NCBI GenBank assembly: GCA_036365515.1
Contig: CM070877.1
Location: 5,217,001 to 5,281,000, forward strand
Direction of reading: 5' to 3'
DNA: 64,000 nt
From: Torymus aiolomorphi
Lineage: Eukaryota > Arthropoda > Insecta > Hymenoptera > Torymidae
Made by a program: the position numbers and the translations under genes. Positions 24,021 to 35,380 of the stretch are shown in pieces. Every line of letters starts with the position of its first letter. The first letter of the stretch is position 1. The notes below the pieces were generated by a model. It saw only the letters and a program-made list of their open reading frames with translations, searched no databases and was not told the origin of the DNA.

Positions 24021-24444
24021 ATTATTTAAACAAATATATTACTACGAGCGTCTCTCAATATTAAAAGAAAGATTTATGGACTAATGACTATTAACACAAT
24101 CTTTTTTATATACTTCTATTTTTATTAACTTTCTCGTATGCTTATATTTAGATATTGAGATATGTTGATCCTTAATAATCCGTAAATTAATTGCTTTACG
24201 TGACATTATTAAAAACTACAAGGCAAGAAGAAATACTTGTTTTGACAAATGTGATGTAAGCTCAGCGCCGGCGGAGAGCATGCATGGGAGTAAAGGTTAA
24301 ATTAGGTTAAAAAAATTAAGGTTAAACGAATAAATAAGTTTAAAATAATAAAAAATGCTTAACGGCAGAGCAAAGAAAAGAATGTAAAACGCGCGCTTAA
24401 CTTAATGAGTAGAACGTGTAACGGCTAAAATTTAAGTGTAAGCA
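24021..24444. other. Gene-free stretch
   Basis: AT-rich with a local run of GGTTAAA strings near 24290-24320. No gene seen. Confidence 0.4.
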
Positions 24445-24975
24445 AAGCTACAAAAAAAAAGAAAACTCAGGTGAGATCCTCGCGGAGAGGCTTCCTCCCT
24501 TTTCTCCTGAACTCCGAAAGTTTTCGGAGTCGTCCCTATATGCATTGAGCAGACGTAGTCTGTACTAAGCGAGGGAACGGGGGACTTTATTTGCCGAGTA
24601 GCGACAAAGTCGCTGGGGCGGGAGTTGGAGAGGTCCTCTCCTAGAGGAGCTGGCCCTGGTGCTCGGTCCAGGAGTTCGTCTCCGGCGGAGTGCGGAGAGC
24701 GAGTGTGCTCCGAAAAATCGGAACTAAGCAAAACACCTCGGCGAGGGTTGGGGGCGAGCGTTCGCGCTTGCTGGTTGGTTGTCGCAAGGCGGCGGCAAAA
24801 GATCGGCAGATAGGCTGCTGATGGGGTTGCAGAGCTGCTCGCTCCCCTCCCCGTAAGTCCGCGGGTGCGGTGCGTCGACACTCGAGGTTTTCGGGGAAAA
24901 AGTCAGGCTCGGCTAATTCCCCATACTTTAACTAAAAAAAAGAATAAGTGCGCAATATAGTTGCGGACGTCAAAT
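24445..24975 (-). repeat. GC-rich dispersed repeat, copy 2
   Basis: The minus strand matches copy 1 (8565-9300) over the first 400 bp or so, with the same ordered landmarks starting at GACGTCCGCAAC. The end differs: this copy has AATAAAGTCCCCCGTTCCCT, then a palindromic CCGAAAACTTTCGG. The matching open frames are not conserved in phase. Copy 2 lacks the 112-bp hairpin that interrupts copy 1. Confidence 0.65.
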
Positions 24976-25820
24976 GGATGATTTCCAGTGACTCTAATTT
25001 TTGTCATTATTTAATTATCATTTATTTAGTATTCAAAAGTCTGTGCAAACTACTCGGTTCAGTATTTATGTGCAAGTTAATAAGGTCGACATTTTTCTGC
25101 TCTATTAAAATTAAATAATATTATTGTTAATGTCGTGTTTTGCATATCTCATTTAATATTTTATTGTATTTTATATATTCTTTAAATTCATTCAAGCCAA
25201 TAAAACGATTACGTCATCGAAGATTCACGTAAAATGATGCATTTAACTTAAAATTCAAGTTATACTTAGAGCCATTCCAACAACAATACAATACCTAGAG
25301 CGTTGTCTTATACTGAGACATCATTTGTCACGCTTTACTTTAAAATTAAAACTAGTTCGATTTCTTTTTGCAAACTTCGTAATAACCCAATCACTATATC
25401 CAAACCTCTCCACTCAAGTGCTAACCCATTTCTATTTTTATTCGCTATATAAACGCTCCTTATACGGGCAGATGAAAGCATCTGTCGGTCAAATGTACAT
25501 ACAGAAAAAGCGTGCCTCTCACTTGGCGCGTATTGAGTGGTCCAATTTTCATATTTATTAGTTTGTTCTAGTTATTTTTCGCGGTAATTGACATTATATA
25601 GAATTTGTCTGGATTTCAGCATTCATATGGCATATTGTAAAACATTTGTATCCGTCATTTCAGAGAATTAATACAAAGTATTACATGTTTAGAATATGGT
25701 ATTTTGTCAAAGCACAATCTTGAGACTGAAGTAAAATTTGTAACGTGATATCAATTTTAATTTATTTTCTTGCATTTTAAGAAGAATATGTACAGTAAAA
25801 CTATGCAATTGTATTCTTAA
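24976..25820. other. Gene-free stretch
   Basis: AT-rich. A TATAAA-containing GCTATATAAACGCTCC at about 25445 could be a promoter-like relic, but no gene follows. Confidence 0.35.
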
Positions 25821-26520
25821 CCCTACTGAAAAAAAATCATACGATTTATCACATGATTTGTTATATGATTTTTTATATGATAAATGATATGATTAGTCAT
25901 GTGATAAATCACGTGATTTGTCACATGACAAATCATATGACAAATTAAGTGATAAATTATACGACTAATCACTAGATGTTTTCGAGAAAATCATCTTGTA
26001 ATCTGTCATATGATTTATCATGTAATTTATCATCTGACAAATAATGTGACAAATCACATGATAAATCACATGACAAATAACATGTCGCATCAAATAATAA
26101 ATCTAATAATTTAAATTATTTTTATTATATGCTTTAAAATAAATCCTTAAAACAAAATTAACTTATTTAACGCAGATATGGCGTAAAATTGTGTGTCCCC
26201 ATTGTAAAGGTGATATCAAAAACAAGGCAAGCCTTATAATTCGGACTCTCCGTAAAGAGCCATTTGAACGGTAGACTGATACGGCTTATATACTCTCGGC
26301 CATCCAGTATATCCACAGAAAGCACTACTGGACTGCCACATAGCGTATAAATAGCTGAAGCGTGCTTATCGAGCCCCGCCCATCACAAGTTATCCTTTGT
26401 CACCGCTATGCGGTCATGTGACAAATCACATAATTTATCACATGATTAATCATATCATTTATCATATAAAAAATCATATAACAAATCATGCGATAAATCA
26501 TATGATTTTTTTCAGTAGGG
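25821..26520. mobile_element. Foldback element with ATGATTTATCACATG arrays
   Basis: Termini are CCCTACTGAAAAAAAATCAT and its near-inverse ending TTTCAGTAGGG, with AA directly outside both ends. Subterminal arms are built from many variants of TCATATGATTTATCACATGA, itself palindromic. The centre (26100-26400) is unique. The array is longer on the left. No coding sequence. Confidence 0.85.
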
Positions 26521-26547
26521 AAGCGACAATCTCGGAGGGTCTCATCA

Positions 26548-26766
26548 GGGTGTAGCCAAAAATAGTCGGTGGCGGGGCGTGGCGTGTCGTGGCGTTCCAA
26601 ACGCTTTTGAAAAAGAAGTTTGCCATCTATAGAGTATTGTACTCATGTACGATACTTTTTGCCAAACTTATTTGCAAAGTCCTGGGCATGAGTACAATAC
26701 CCGTTTTTCAAAAGCGTTTGAAACTCCAGGCCACGCCACGCCACCGACCATTTGTGGCTATACCCT
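26548..26766. mobile_element. Hairpin MITE next to the foldback
   Basis: AGGGTGTAGCCAAAAATAGT with GGTGGCG at the left is inverted at the right as CGCCACCGACCATTTGTGGC and TATACCCT. Inner arms TTCCAAACGCTTTTGAAAAA and GAGTATTGTACTCATG are also inverted. Confidence 0.7.
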
Positions 26767-27762
26767 CAAGCCCCGAAATCGCTTCCCCCCGAAACTGAAT
26801 CGTTTTATTCGTTACTTTTATCGCAATTAAATTAATCATCGACCGAAAACCTATGATAAATTGTACGTTGTTTCCGCATAAGCGGTGCAATTTTATTCCG
26901 TACTCAGAATCTTGTAATGCATTTGTATAGCGCATCTTATCGACAGATCGATGTATATAGTAATGTGTATTTATGGGTCTTACAATTTTTATTGCTTTTA
27001 ATTTTAAAAGCAATGAATCATGGTAAATATTGAATGATGGTATTATTGTTAGGAAGAATAAGGTATAAGAATAGCTTCAGATTTTACGTTTTCTTTCAGC
27101 ATGTACGTTCTCTTACTTTTTATTGACGTAATATATAAAAATGTAGAAAGATATACACGAAATTACTTGCAAATTTATAGAAATTTAAAATTTTGAGATC
27201 GTCATTGTGAAAGGAGCTTTCGATATAAAAATATTAGTCGTATATCGTCGGGAGAGAAAAATAATGCAATGAATAATTTGGGAGAGTGGTTGAGAAACAC
27301 GATAATTGGAAGAAGCTAATAATTATTTATTAAAGTATTTTATTTAATAACGTATACTAACAATAAGTATTTGAATTTTAATTTTTCTGTATGAGTATTT
27401 CATTTTATATGCCATAGAAACCCTACGGTAGTTGCAAAATCTTTATTATAAGCAATTCGAACGCGAATATTGAAGATGAAAAAGTCCGTTCGTCGAAGAA
27501 CAAAAGAAGTCGGTACCTATATATGCCGATCCAAAAGGTAACCAAATTAAGTATTGGGATTTAAAGTTTCATGGTCGAAGCAAAGCAGTAACCCATCTAA
27601 AACATATACGAGTATGAAAAGGATAGACATACTGTACCGTAAACAACGGTCCCCACTTTTCGGTCCGCCATGACAATTTAAATCCCCAGGTTCTCCCACC
27701 AATTCGTTTTGTTCTAATATTTTTTACAGTATTTAAGGCTGTTATGGCTATATCGTCCCTGT
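26767..27762. other. Gene-free stretch
   Basis: No gene, RNA or repeat recognised. Confidence 0.4.
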
Positions 27763-28096
27763 CAACTTGTTCTGAAAATGTATGCGTCTGTAAACATATA
27801 TAATCCTGTAGAGCGCAAAATTATAAGAAAAAAGTTCCTTTACCATTTTTTCATATGACTAGTACTGTTTTAGTAACTGATGTGTTTAAATTGTTTGCTT
27901 TTAATAGAAAATGTATACCTATGTTTATAAGATGATATCTATAAATATACAATTCCTATTAAAAACAAACAATTTAAACACATCAGCTACTAAAAAAATA
28001 CTAGACATATGAAAAAATGGTAAAGGAACTTTTTTCTTAGAATTTTGCGCTCTACACGATTATGTTTACAGACGCATACATTTTTAGAACAGGTTG
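27763..28096. mobile_element. Hairpin MITE, about 334 bp
   Basis: CAACTTGTTCTGAAAATGTA at the left and the inverse ending GAACAGGTTG at the right. Inner arms (GTTCCTTTACCATTTTTTCA and TGTGTTTAAATTGTTTG) are inverted with high identity around a centre near 27925. Confidence 0.75.
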
Positions 28097-28509
28097 TATA
28101 ATATGCTTTCGATATTTTTATTACACATATCATATATAAAAATCGTGAATGCAGAAAAGCAAAGAGCTGCATAGTCCTTTCCTGAACATTGTGTATTATT
28201 GTATTGAAGCTATTATTTGCTTGGCGAGGAAAGAATGGAGTCATTCTAGACGCTTATAGTTCAATTATCATCTTTTTCATGGAGATAGATATGGAGTTAT
28301 ATTAAATTTCATTATTTTCTTCTCCTTCCACTTCGCCGACTGTTTGTAACGATTCGAAGGATGCAGCTGGTTCAAAATCATAATTCAATTTCAAATATGA
28401 AGAGTTATTATATTAGCGCATGCGCGTACCAATATTATAACGCGGGAAACCAGTGAAAGTGAGAAGAATGAAATCACTATCAAAGTTTTTTCTTTACTTT
28501 CAATACCGC
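28097..28509. other. Gene-free stretch
   Basis: No feature recognised. Confidence 0.4.
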
Positions 28510-28692
28510 GATACCCACGTTATTACTCAAAATTTGGTTCCCGTTTTCTCATTCAATTTTTAATTTTAAGAAAAAAACTCTTTGATACGTTATAATTCTT
28601 TGTTAAACTTAAAACGTGTCAGAGTTTTTTCAAAAAGTTTAAAATTGAAGGAGAAAAACGAGAACCCAGAATTGAGTAATAGTGTGGGTATC
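28510..28692. mobile_element. Hairpin MITE, about 180 bp
   Basis: GATACCCAC at the left, GTGGGTATC at the right. The arms ATTACTCAAAATTTGGTTCC and TTTTAATTTTAAGAAAAAAA are inverted on the other side. Confidence 0.65.
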
Positions 28693-28775
28693 ACATCACC
28701 TTAAGATCTAGATTTTCTTTCCTTGCCTTATTTTTTCATCTTCTTACATTACCATTTTGACAAAAACTGGTACTT

Positions 28776-28850
28776 TGGTGGGGCAGATCCCTGAAGTAAG
28801 CAGCGCTGGATGCGATTACTAGGTACGTGGATGGGTGAACACTGCACCTA
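28776..28850 (+). repeat. 5S rRNA-like fragment
   Basis: The string TAAGCAGCGCTGGATGCG followed by TACGTGGATGGGTGA resembles the internal-promoter region of 5S rRNA (AAGCAGCG, GGATGGG). The 5' and 3' stems of a real 5S gene are missing, so a 5S-derived SINE or pseudogene is more likely. Confidence 0.35.
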
Positions 28851-29960
28851 TCTGTGCAACTACTTCAGAGATCATATGGATAATTTTTTCCAGCTTAAAA
28901 GAATAATTATTAGTGTTAATTACGGATCCCAAATTCACTACAATAAATTTTTCCTTTTTAAAATTTTTTTTTTTAATTTTTTTAAATTATCGTACCATCC
29001 GGTGTTCGTTACAACAGAATACCGGATGACAAAAGGAATTATAATAAAGATCCAAAATTCAAGCCAAATATCGGAAAATATGAGAATGTTGGTAAACTCT
29101 AGGTGATGCTGAAAGCATACCCAGTAAAAACCTTCAGTTCTGCGTGCCTTAGGCAGAGACCTGGCTAAAATGATTGTTCGGAGGTTGTACGACACTCAAG
29201 AAACGTGATGCATCGTAAGCGAGTATAGGAAAATGTACAAATCTCGTACTGGGCCAAAATAGGCTGGAGGTGGATAAATCAAGGTACGTTATTATTTTGA
29301 GAAATGATTGAGTTTAATGAACAGACGATGTTCTTCTTTGACAAGATTCAACTGGTTTCATCGAAACATAAATATCAAGGTGAGTAAGTGTAAACAGTTT
29401 GAAATCGTGTAATAGAAACAAATAGAAATATATAATCTATACCTTATTCGTAGGGAAATTTATTTTCTCTTTGTCTGTTTCATTATCTGTAACATTGAAA
29501 TGATTGCAAATTATAAAAGTCCGTGACGACTGAAACGGAGATTTACTTTAGTTATCAGTAATAAGCAATAACGCGCTTACCGGAATTCTCAAATGGACTT
29601 GTCCGATAATACAACTTCCTTTCTTATTGTATATCCCTTGTCACGGGACACTTATCGTGGATGATGCGTAAAAGCGTAGTGAATCGATGACGAATAAATT
29701 ATAGGGTTTCTTTTATACAAAAATCATATTATTTCCAACAATTGTATATAGATCAAAAGATTTATTCTCGTTTTCATCGATTCTACTAGTAAACTTTGAC
29801 ATAAGTAACTATTTGAAATACAAATAAAATAATTCACGCAATTTAAAAAATTGAAAAGATTTTGAAGATATTTTAATATTTAAAAAAGATTGAGAAATAT
29901 TAGCAACTAGGTAGAACAATGGATAATAATCGAATAATTCCATATTCTATTTACAAAAAC
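28851..29960. other. Gene-free stretch downstream of UTP18
   Basis: One short inverted pair (CCATCCGGT/ACCGGATG near 28995-29030). No gene seen. The right edge may include the UTP18 3' untranslated region. Confidence 0.4.
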
Positions 29961-29966
29961 TTTATT
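29961..29966 (-). terminator. Candidate poly(A) signal of UTP18
   Basis: AATAAA on the minus strand about 130 bp after the UTP18 stop codon. Confidence 0.5.
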
Positions 29967-30096
29967 ATAAATTATTAAAGAAAATAGTTTCTAAGAGTTT
30001 GCACATTTTACTGTATATTCACATGCGCGCTCTTTCACGCGATAAAAAACTTTTACAAAACTTTAATCAACAATCTTATACGTAGACCTCATACGT

Positions 30097-32188
30097 TTAG
30101 TAATTTCCGTAGTGTTTTAATCTGTATAAGTACGCAAAACCCCTGTTATTGGATACACCCATGTACCCACTGGCGGGCGAGAAATCTATGTCTAGCGGAT
30201 TGAACATTCTAGTGTTGAAGGTAGGGAAGTTGGCGAACACGTGGAACGATGGTATGTGAACCATCTTGAAGGCGTTCGGTTTCTTGTCCGAGGCTATAGC
30301 GAGGATCTCCGACGTCGGATTGAACTTTACTTTCGTAATAGCTGTGACGAGATTCAATATCGTTTTCACAGGTGTAGGATTGCTCTCGTTGAGAACAGCT
30401 TTGGCCTCGTAGATGTTGACGGCACCTTGTTTGCTGCCAGTTGCAATGAATTGGCCGTTTCGGGATACTGCAACCGACAATGCAGATAGACAGCCGTCAT
30501 CGAAGGCTCGGTTCGTACAGGTTCGTGAGTTCACGTCCCATACGTATATTTCGCTACTCTCTGTAAAAGTTTAAATGATTAAATATAATCATTGTTTAGA
30601 TGATAATGGTAAAAAACTTTTATATTTACCTCCATGAGCAATTAGTTTCGAACTGTCCGGTGTAAAAGCTAGAGATCGGCATTTTTTGTTCATTTTCATA
30701 GTACCAATTAACTCTTTTGTCTTACTTGAAAGGAAATGCAATTCTCCAAGCCTTCCACAAATAGCAATAATTTTGCCATCCGGAGATATTTCGAATTTCT
30801 GTTAAAAAACATAAATTCATTGATGTCATAAAAATCATTTTTTCGAAAACAATTGTTAATTAGAACAAAAGTTTACCTTCATGTTTGTAATTCCATGAGG
30901 TAAAGGTATCCGCAGTACCTTTCCTGTAATTAAATCATATGAATAACAATGTGCATAGCTCATTGAACCAGCAAGTATTTCTGTTCCTTCCTTTAAGAAT
31001 CTTGCCGTGTGTATTGGGAATTTTTCAAATTGTACACTATGTAACTTAGTATTTTCCTTTCCATCAACCTGAAATTATATAATGTTTTAGTTTTCATGTA
31101 ATAATTTAATACAGATTTTATACTATAATTTATTGAAATACATTTCATTTTACATGCCTCAAATAAAGAGACCACTCCTGCTGAACCAGCTACTAGTGCA
31201 ACTGTTGAAGATTCATGAAACTGTACCGAATTGACAAACGGACCTTCCATGTGAGTCTGTTTATTTATATCTGAAAGTACTTTAATATCAATATTTCCTT
31301 TTGCTAGAAATTTACTTTTCTTTGGCACTATATGATTGCTATGCTGTTAACAAAAATATAATATTAACAATGTATTATACAAGCAGTTATTAATATGCTT
31401 TTGTGTAATGGACTTTTTTTACAACTTACTTTTAGAACTTCATCATCAGATTCATCAGAACCTTCCTCTTTTTCTCTATTTAATTTTGCCCATTTTGGTG
31501 TTCCCACAATATGTGAAAATTTATTCTGTAGTAATTCAGTATATTTCCTTTCTGGCCTACCATCAGGTAATTTACGATTTTGTTCGATCAGAGCTTCTTG
31601 TATCCTAGACAAAAAGAAATGTTAACAGCCATCTTATATAATATAAAAAATTTGAATATAATATAGGATAAAGCATTACGATATATCTTCATCATTCTCG
31701 TCTTTCCATGCTGCAGCTTTGGGTGTCTGTTCCGATCCTGCAGTGCTTAAGATTTCATGATCTGACTCATCTGATTCATCTGATTTCTCATTGTCACTAC
31801 TGTCAACAATACTGTTAGCCTCATCTTTGATCTCTGGCTTAGGTTCAACCTTGGTTTCAGTGTCATCCTTCAGATTCTCAATTACATCGCTTGGATCACC
31901 AAATACTAGCCTCTCCAACCTATGTGACATAAAACACAGTAATTGCAATCTACTCTTTCAGCATGAAAAAAGACTAATCATCCATTTTTACCTGGATTCT
32001 TCTTCAGGATCATAACGACTTTTACGCGGTTTCTTGGAAGAATGTGTGGCTGTACTCCAGGAGCTCAGTGCATTGCTCGCTGTGGTCGCCGTCGATGCTT
32101 CCGACATAGTTCGCGTCCTCTTCTTCCTAGACTTAGCCTTTTCCGGCTGGGCGAATTCCGCTTTTTTACCTTTCCGCTCACGAAGCAT
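30097..32188 (-). CDS. UTP18: UTP18, U3 snoRNP small-subunit processome protein
   Basis: A nucleolar WD40 protein of the small-subunit processome (UTP-B module), needed for 18S rRNA maturation. Exons on the minus strand: 32188-31992, 31919-31680, 31604-31430, 31343-31158, 31068-30877, 30798-30630 and 30560-30097. They splice to 540 residues; the human protein has about 556. The N-terminus is basic (RERKGKK, KSRKKR), followed by an acidic Ser/Asp/Glu stretch (residues about 100-130) and then the propeller, with GPFVNSVQFHESSTVALVAG, WDVNSRTC and the conserved C-terminal FNPTSEILAIASDK and FSPASGYMGVS. Intron 4 appears to use a GC donor (GAG|GCATGT); a GT donor four bases on would break the frame. 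The start is the only upstream Met in frame. Upstream lies the mobile-element complex. Confidence 0.93.
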
Positions 32189-32419
32189 CGCTAAGACTTG
32201 ATTATTACAAACAAAAGCGGCGATTCGACGTCGACCACGTGAAAACTAAACGCATGTAAACAAAAGCTTTTGGAGGTTAGGTCTAACAGTGCGCTGCGGA
32301 GTTGTTAAGACCAGCGTCAGCGCCCCTCGCGGCCAAAATTCAAACTGCTTATTAAAGGATAAACACAGCTGATTTAACCAAAGATTATTTAATTAAAAAA
32401 GAAAATAAGTAGTGATCCG

Positions 32420-32576
32420 ATGAACGTCTTAAAATCATTTATTGATTTGTCTGATATTATCAGATATATTGGCAATGGAACAAGGCCTTATGTGGAAGGC
32501 GAAAGAGTTTATAAGGCTAATCATATAATATTTTGTGGGTTAGCCAAAGAAAGTAATGATTGCTCAGCAGAGATAA
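32420..32576 (+). pseudogene. SWIM-gene fragment in the left arm
   Basis: Begins with ATG and encodes MNVLKSFIDLSDIIRYIG, then PYVEGERVYKANHI and CGLAKESNDCSAEI, the same protein start as in the right arm. It is cut at 32576 by a hairpin insertion. About 35 bp of the same gene resume at 33309 (TAGCACTGTGCCTAAAAAAG) before similarity ends. The zinc-binding part is absent, so it is non-functional. It preserves the sequence of the site into which the BEL/Pao element jumped in the other arm. Confidence 0.75.
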
Positions 32577-32920
32577 GGGAGAATGTACATAAGCGCTGCG
32601 CTACCCTGAGCTACGCTACGCTGCGCTGCGCTACGCTGTCGCATTGATTACTTGTAGACCTCGTCGCTGATTGGCTAATATTTAAATGTTAGCCAATCAG
32701 CGACGTTGTCTACAAGTAATCAATGCGACAGCGTAGCGCAGCTCAGCGTAGCGCAGGGGCCTTTCTACATATGTGTGTTCTGTTTGTTCTATGTGTTCCC
32801 GACAAAGACAGATAGATCTGTTCCGTTTATGTAAGACAGAGACAGACATAGAGAGAAGTTGTCTAGAACGAACAGAACACACATATGTAGAAAGGGCCCA
32901 GCGCTTATGTACATTCTCCC
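32577..32920. mobile_element. Harbinger-like hairpin element 1
   Basis: Termini GGGAGAATGTACATAAGCGC and its exact inverse, with TAA on both sides. Comparison with the intact SWIM gene (GATAATAGCAC) supports a 3-bp TAA duplication, typical of PIF/Harbinger elements. It holds a GCTACGCTGCGC-rich palindrome and, at 32757-32898, a nested 142-bp MITE. Confidence 0.75.
32757..32898. mobile_element. 142-bp CWG-site MITE, copy 1
   Basis: Termini GGGCCTTTCTACATATGTG and its inverse; CAG directly on both sides. The arms give a hairpin through AACAGATCTATC-like sequence. Nested in hairpin element 1, whose other arm shows the empty site AGCGCAGCGC. Confidence 0.8.
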
Positions 32921-32923
32921 TAA

Positions 32924-33305
32924 GGGAGTATCTACACTAGGGGCGCGTCACGGCGCGCGTCGAGATGCGCGTCAAGTTGCGCGTCCAAACTGTGCGTTCC
33001 AATCTGTTTCACATCGTTTTACATTTCTAATTACATCGACCCTGACCCTATATCCATGATGTGAAACGGATTGGAACACGCTTGGAACGCACAGGGTCCT
33101 TTCTACATATGTGTGTTCTGTCTGTTCTAGACAACTTCTCTCTACGTCTGTCTCTGTCTTACATAAATGGAACAGATCTATCTGTCTTTGTCGGGAACAC
33201 ACAGAACACACAGAACACACATATGTAGAAAGGCCCCAGTTTGGACGCGCATCTCGACGCGCATCTTGACGCGCGCCATGACGCGCCCCTAGTGTAGATA
33301 CTCCC
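32924..33305. mobile_element. Harbinger-like hairpin element 2
   Basis: Termini GGGAGTATCTACACTAGGGG and its exact inverse. The left flank is the TAA shared with element 1; the right flank is TCA, a likely mutated TAA. Arms are rich in GACGCGC. It carries a nested 142-bp MITE at 33095-33236. Confidence 0.75.
33095..33236. mobile_element. 142-bp CWG-site MITE, copy 2
   Basis: Same family as copy 1; left end GGTCCTTTCTACATATGTG, CAG on both sides. The uninterrupted arm of hairpin element 2 near 32985 reads CCAAACTGTGCG, which gives the empty site directly. Confidence 0.8.
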
Positions 33306-33474
33306 TCATAGCACTGTGCCTAAAAAAGTCGGGTTTACAAGACTAGAAATTTGAGGCGCGCTACGCGCGCCAGATGCCCGTACTTTGACCAATCAGCGAA
33401 CTCTCTGAAGTTGGCTCTACGTGTTTCAACCAATAATATTTTTTGCTCAGCAATATGGCTGCCCCGTAAAAGCA

Positions 33475-33893
33475 TATGTCTACCTCCTCATACCCATCTC
33501 CCTTGAATGCCCTAATCACATAACCGCGTACGATCGCATACGTCTGCGTACAACCGCGTCCGACGTTAAGGAAGAATCTAGTGATTTTCGCTGTTGCCAA
33601 CAGCGGCAATGTCAGTGCAATAACTAGTACTTTCGAGGAACAGACCTACGTATGCGAAAGTCAGCTACTACACCAACGACAACAGACATAAACAAGCAAG
33701 CGTTACTCCGATCTACTGCACTTCGTGTGAGTAGGTCTGTTCCTCGAAAGTACTAGTTATTGCACTGACATTGCCGCTGTTGGCAACAGCGAAAATCACT
33801 AGATTCTTCCTTAACGTCGGACGCGGTTGTACGGAGACGTACGCGATCGTACGCGGTTATGTGATTAGGGCATTAATATAGGAGGACATTTCA
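33475..33893. mobile_element. Foldback element with CGTACG-rich arms
   Basis: TGCCCTAATCACATAACCGC at the left is inverted at the right (about 33858-33877). The long inner arm TCACTAGATTCTTCCTTAAC / GTTAAGGAAGAATCTAGTGA is perfect, as is AGTACTTTCGAGGAACAGAC. Outer ends are fuzzy. No coding sequence. Confidence 0.7.
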
Positions 33894-33924
33894 CTTTGAG
33901 GAATTTGGAATCTGTTTTCTTCAA

Positions 33925-35216
33925 GGCTGTGACTCCAATAGAGTAGTGCTGTTTCGCGTGCTGTACGAGTGCTGTTCGCGTGCCATGTCGTGGCAGCACG
34001 CGTGTTATGTGGAACGTTTAGTATTTATATCTTATAGTGTAGAAAGGTCTCGCCAGTTATCCTCTGGGCCCTTTCTACATATGTGTGTTCTGTCTGTTCT
34101 ACACAACTTCTCTCTATGTCTGTCTCTGTCTTTCATAAACGGAACAGATCTATCTGTCTTTGTCGGGAACACACAGAACACACAGAACACACATATGTAG
34201 AAAGGCCCCTGCGCATGTGCGCACCGCCAGCTGATTTGAAAGAAAAAGCGAACTTATTTATTAATAATAAATTATTTACAAAATTACAATGTATATTTAA
34301 TACTTTTATTATGTATAATATCATTACATTTCAATATATATTTATGTTTACTTTTGCAAAAATAAAGAAATACTAAAAAAATTTATATTTATTATTGTTA
34401 AAAAAAGGCATAGAAATAAATTGATAATACATTTGAAATTTTTAAAATTTATTTCAATAGCAAATATAAAAAGTTATACATTAGTGAATATTAGTAAAAC
34501 ATTAGTAAAACATTAGTAAAATATTAGGCATTAATACCTACGGAAAAATATTATACAATACAGAATTATAAAATTCACTTATACAAGATACAAAATTACA
34601 AGCAAAAGGCAGCAATGATAGCATTTCACAAAATTTAATAAAGAATAATAAAAAGCATTTTTCTTTTTACGATTGAATTTAATTATATTCACTCGTTGTA
34701 GTACTTAAAATTCATAAAATTTGAAAAAGGAATCTAAAAACATTCTTATTAAACTTAAAAACATTACTAATACAAGATGAAAAATTAGAATCATTATTTT
34801 TTAATGTAATTTTTAAAAATTTTCATTATTTTTAGAAAAGCTAGGCCTTTTTTTTGTTTAGGTAACATATTAAAATTCATTATAATGATGTTGATTCTGG
34901 CTACAATGGATGTTTTCATGTTAACATTTTCAACCTGCATTTTTGATAAGGCTTTCAATTCGATATTCGATGGCTGTTCCCTCTTCCTTTTCTTCGAAGT
35001 TTTAGTATAAATATTTTTGTCAGAAGTTAACATAGCTACATTTCTCTGAGATCAACTGGCGGTGCGCACATGCGCAGAGGATAACTGGCGAGACCTTTCT
35101 ACACTATAAGATATAAATACTAAACGTTCCACACGCGTGCTGCCACGACATGGCACGCGAAACAGCACTCGTACAGCACGCGAAACAGCACTCTGTACTC
35201 TATTGGAGTCACAGCC
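33925..35216. mobile_element. 1.3-kb TIR element with CAA duplication
   Basis: Termini GGCTGTGACTCCAATAGAGT and its inverse; CAA on both sides. The arms (about 170 bp) are similar apart from the 142-bp MITE inserted in the left one. The AT-rich interior holds one minus-strand open frame of 79 codons (34794-35033), Lys-rich (KKRKREQP) and unrecognised. A 3-bp duplication suggests a Harbinger-type element, but no transposase is seen. Confidence 0.65.
34067..34208. mobile_element. 142-bp CWG-site MITE, copy 3
   Basis: Left end GGCCCTTTCTACATATGTG, right end inverted, CTG on both sides. The other arm of the host element (about 35070) reads GCGCAGAGGATAACTGG, showing the site without the insertion. 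Same length as copies 1 and 2. Confidence 0.8.
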
Positions 35217-35380
35217 CAAGTGGCAAAAATGCTTCAATTCTACAGCTTCATACATTTTTGAAGCTGTCTGTTTTAGCTTACCTCACTGTTGTTTTAAATC
35301 CGTGCAAGATGCATCTTGAATAATACATGATGGAGTTCTTAAAAGAATTCACACATTTTATAAGTAAATGCTTTACATAT

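Noticed and set aside
31154..31160. Ordinary GT donor (GCAT|GTAAAA) for UTP18 exon 4
   Set aside because: It would place the next exon out of frame with an immediate stop, whereas the GC donor keeps the conserved reading frame.
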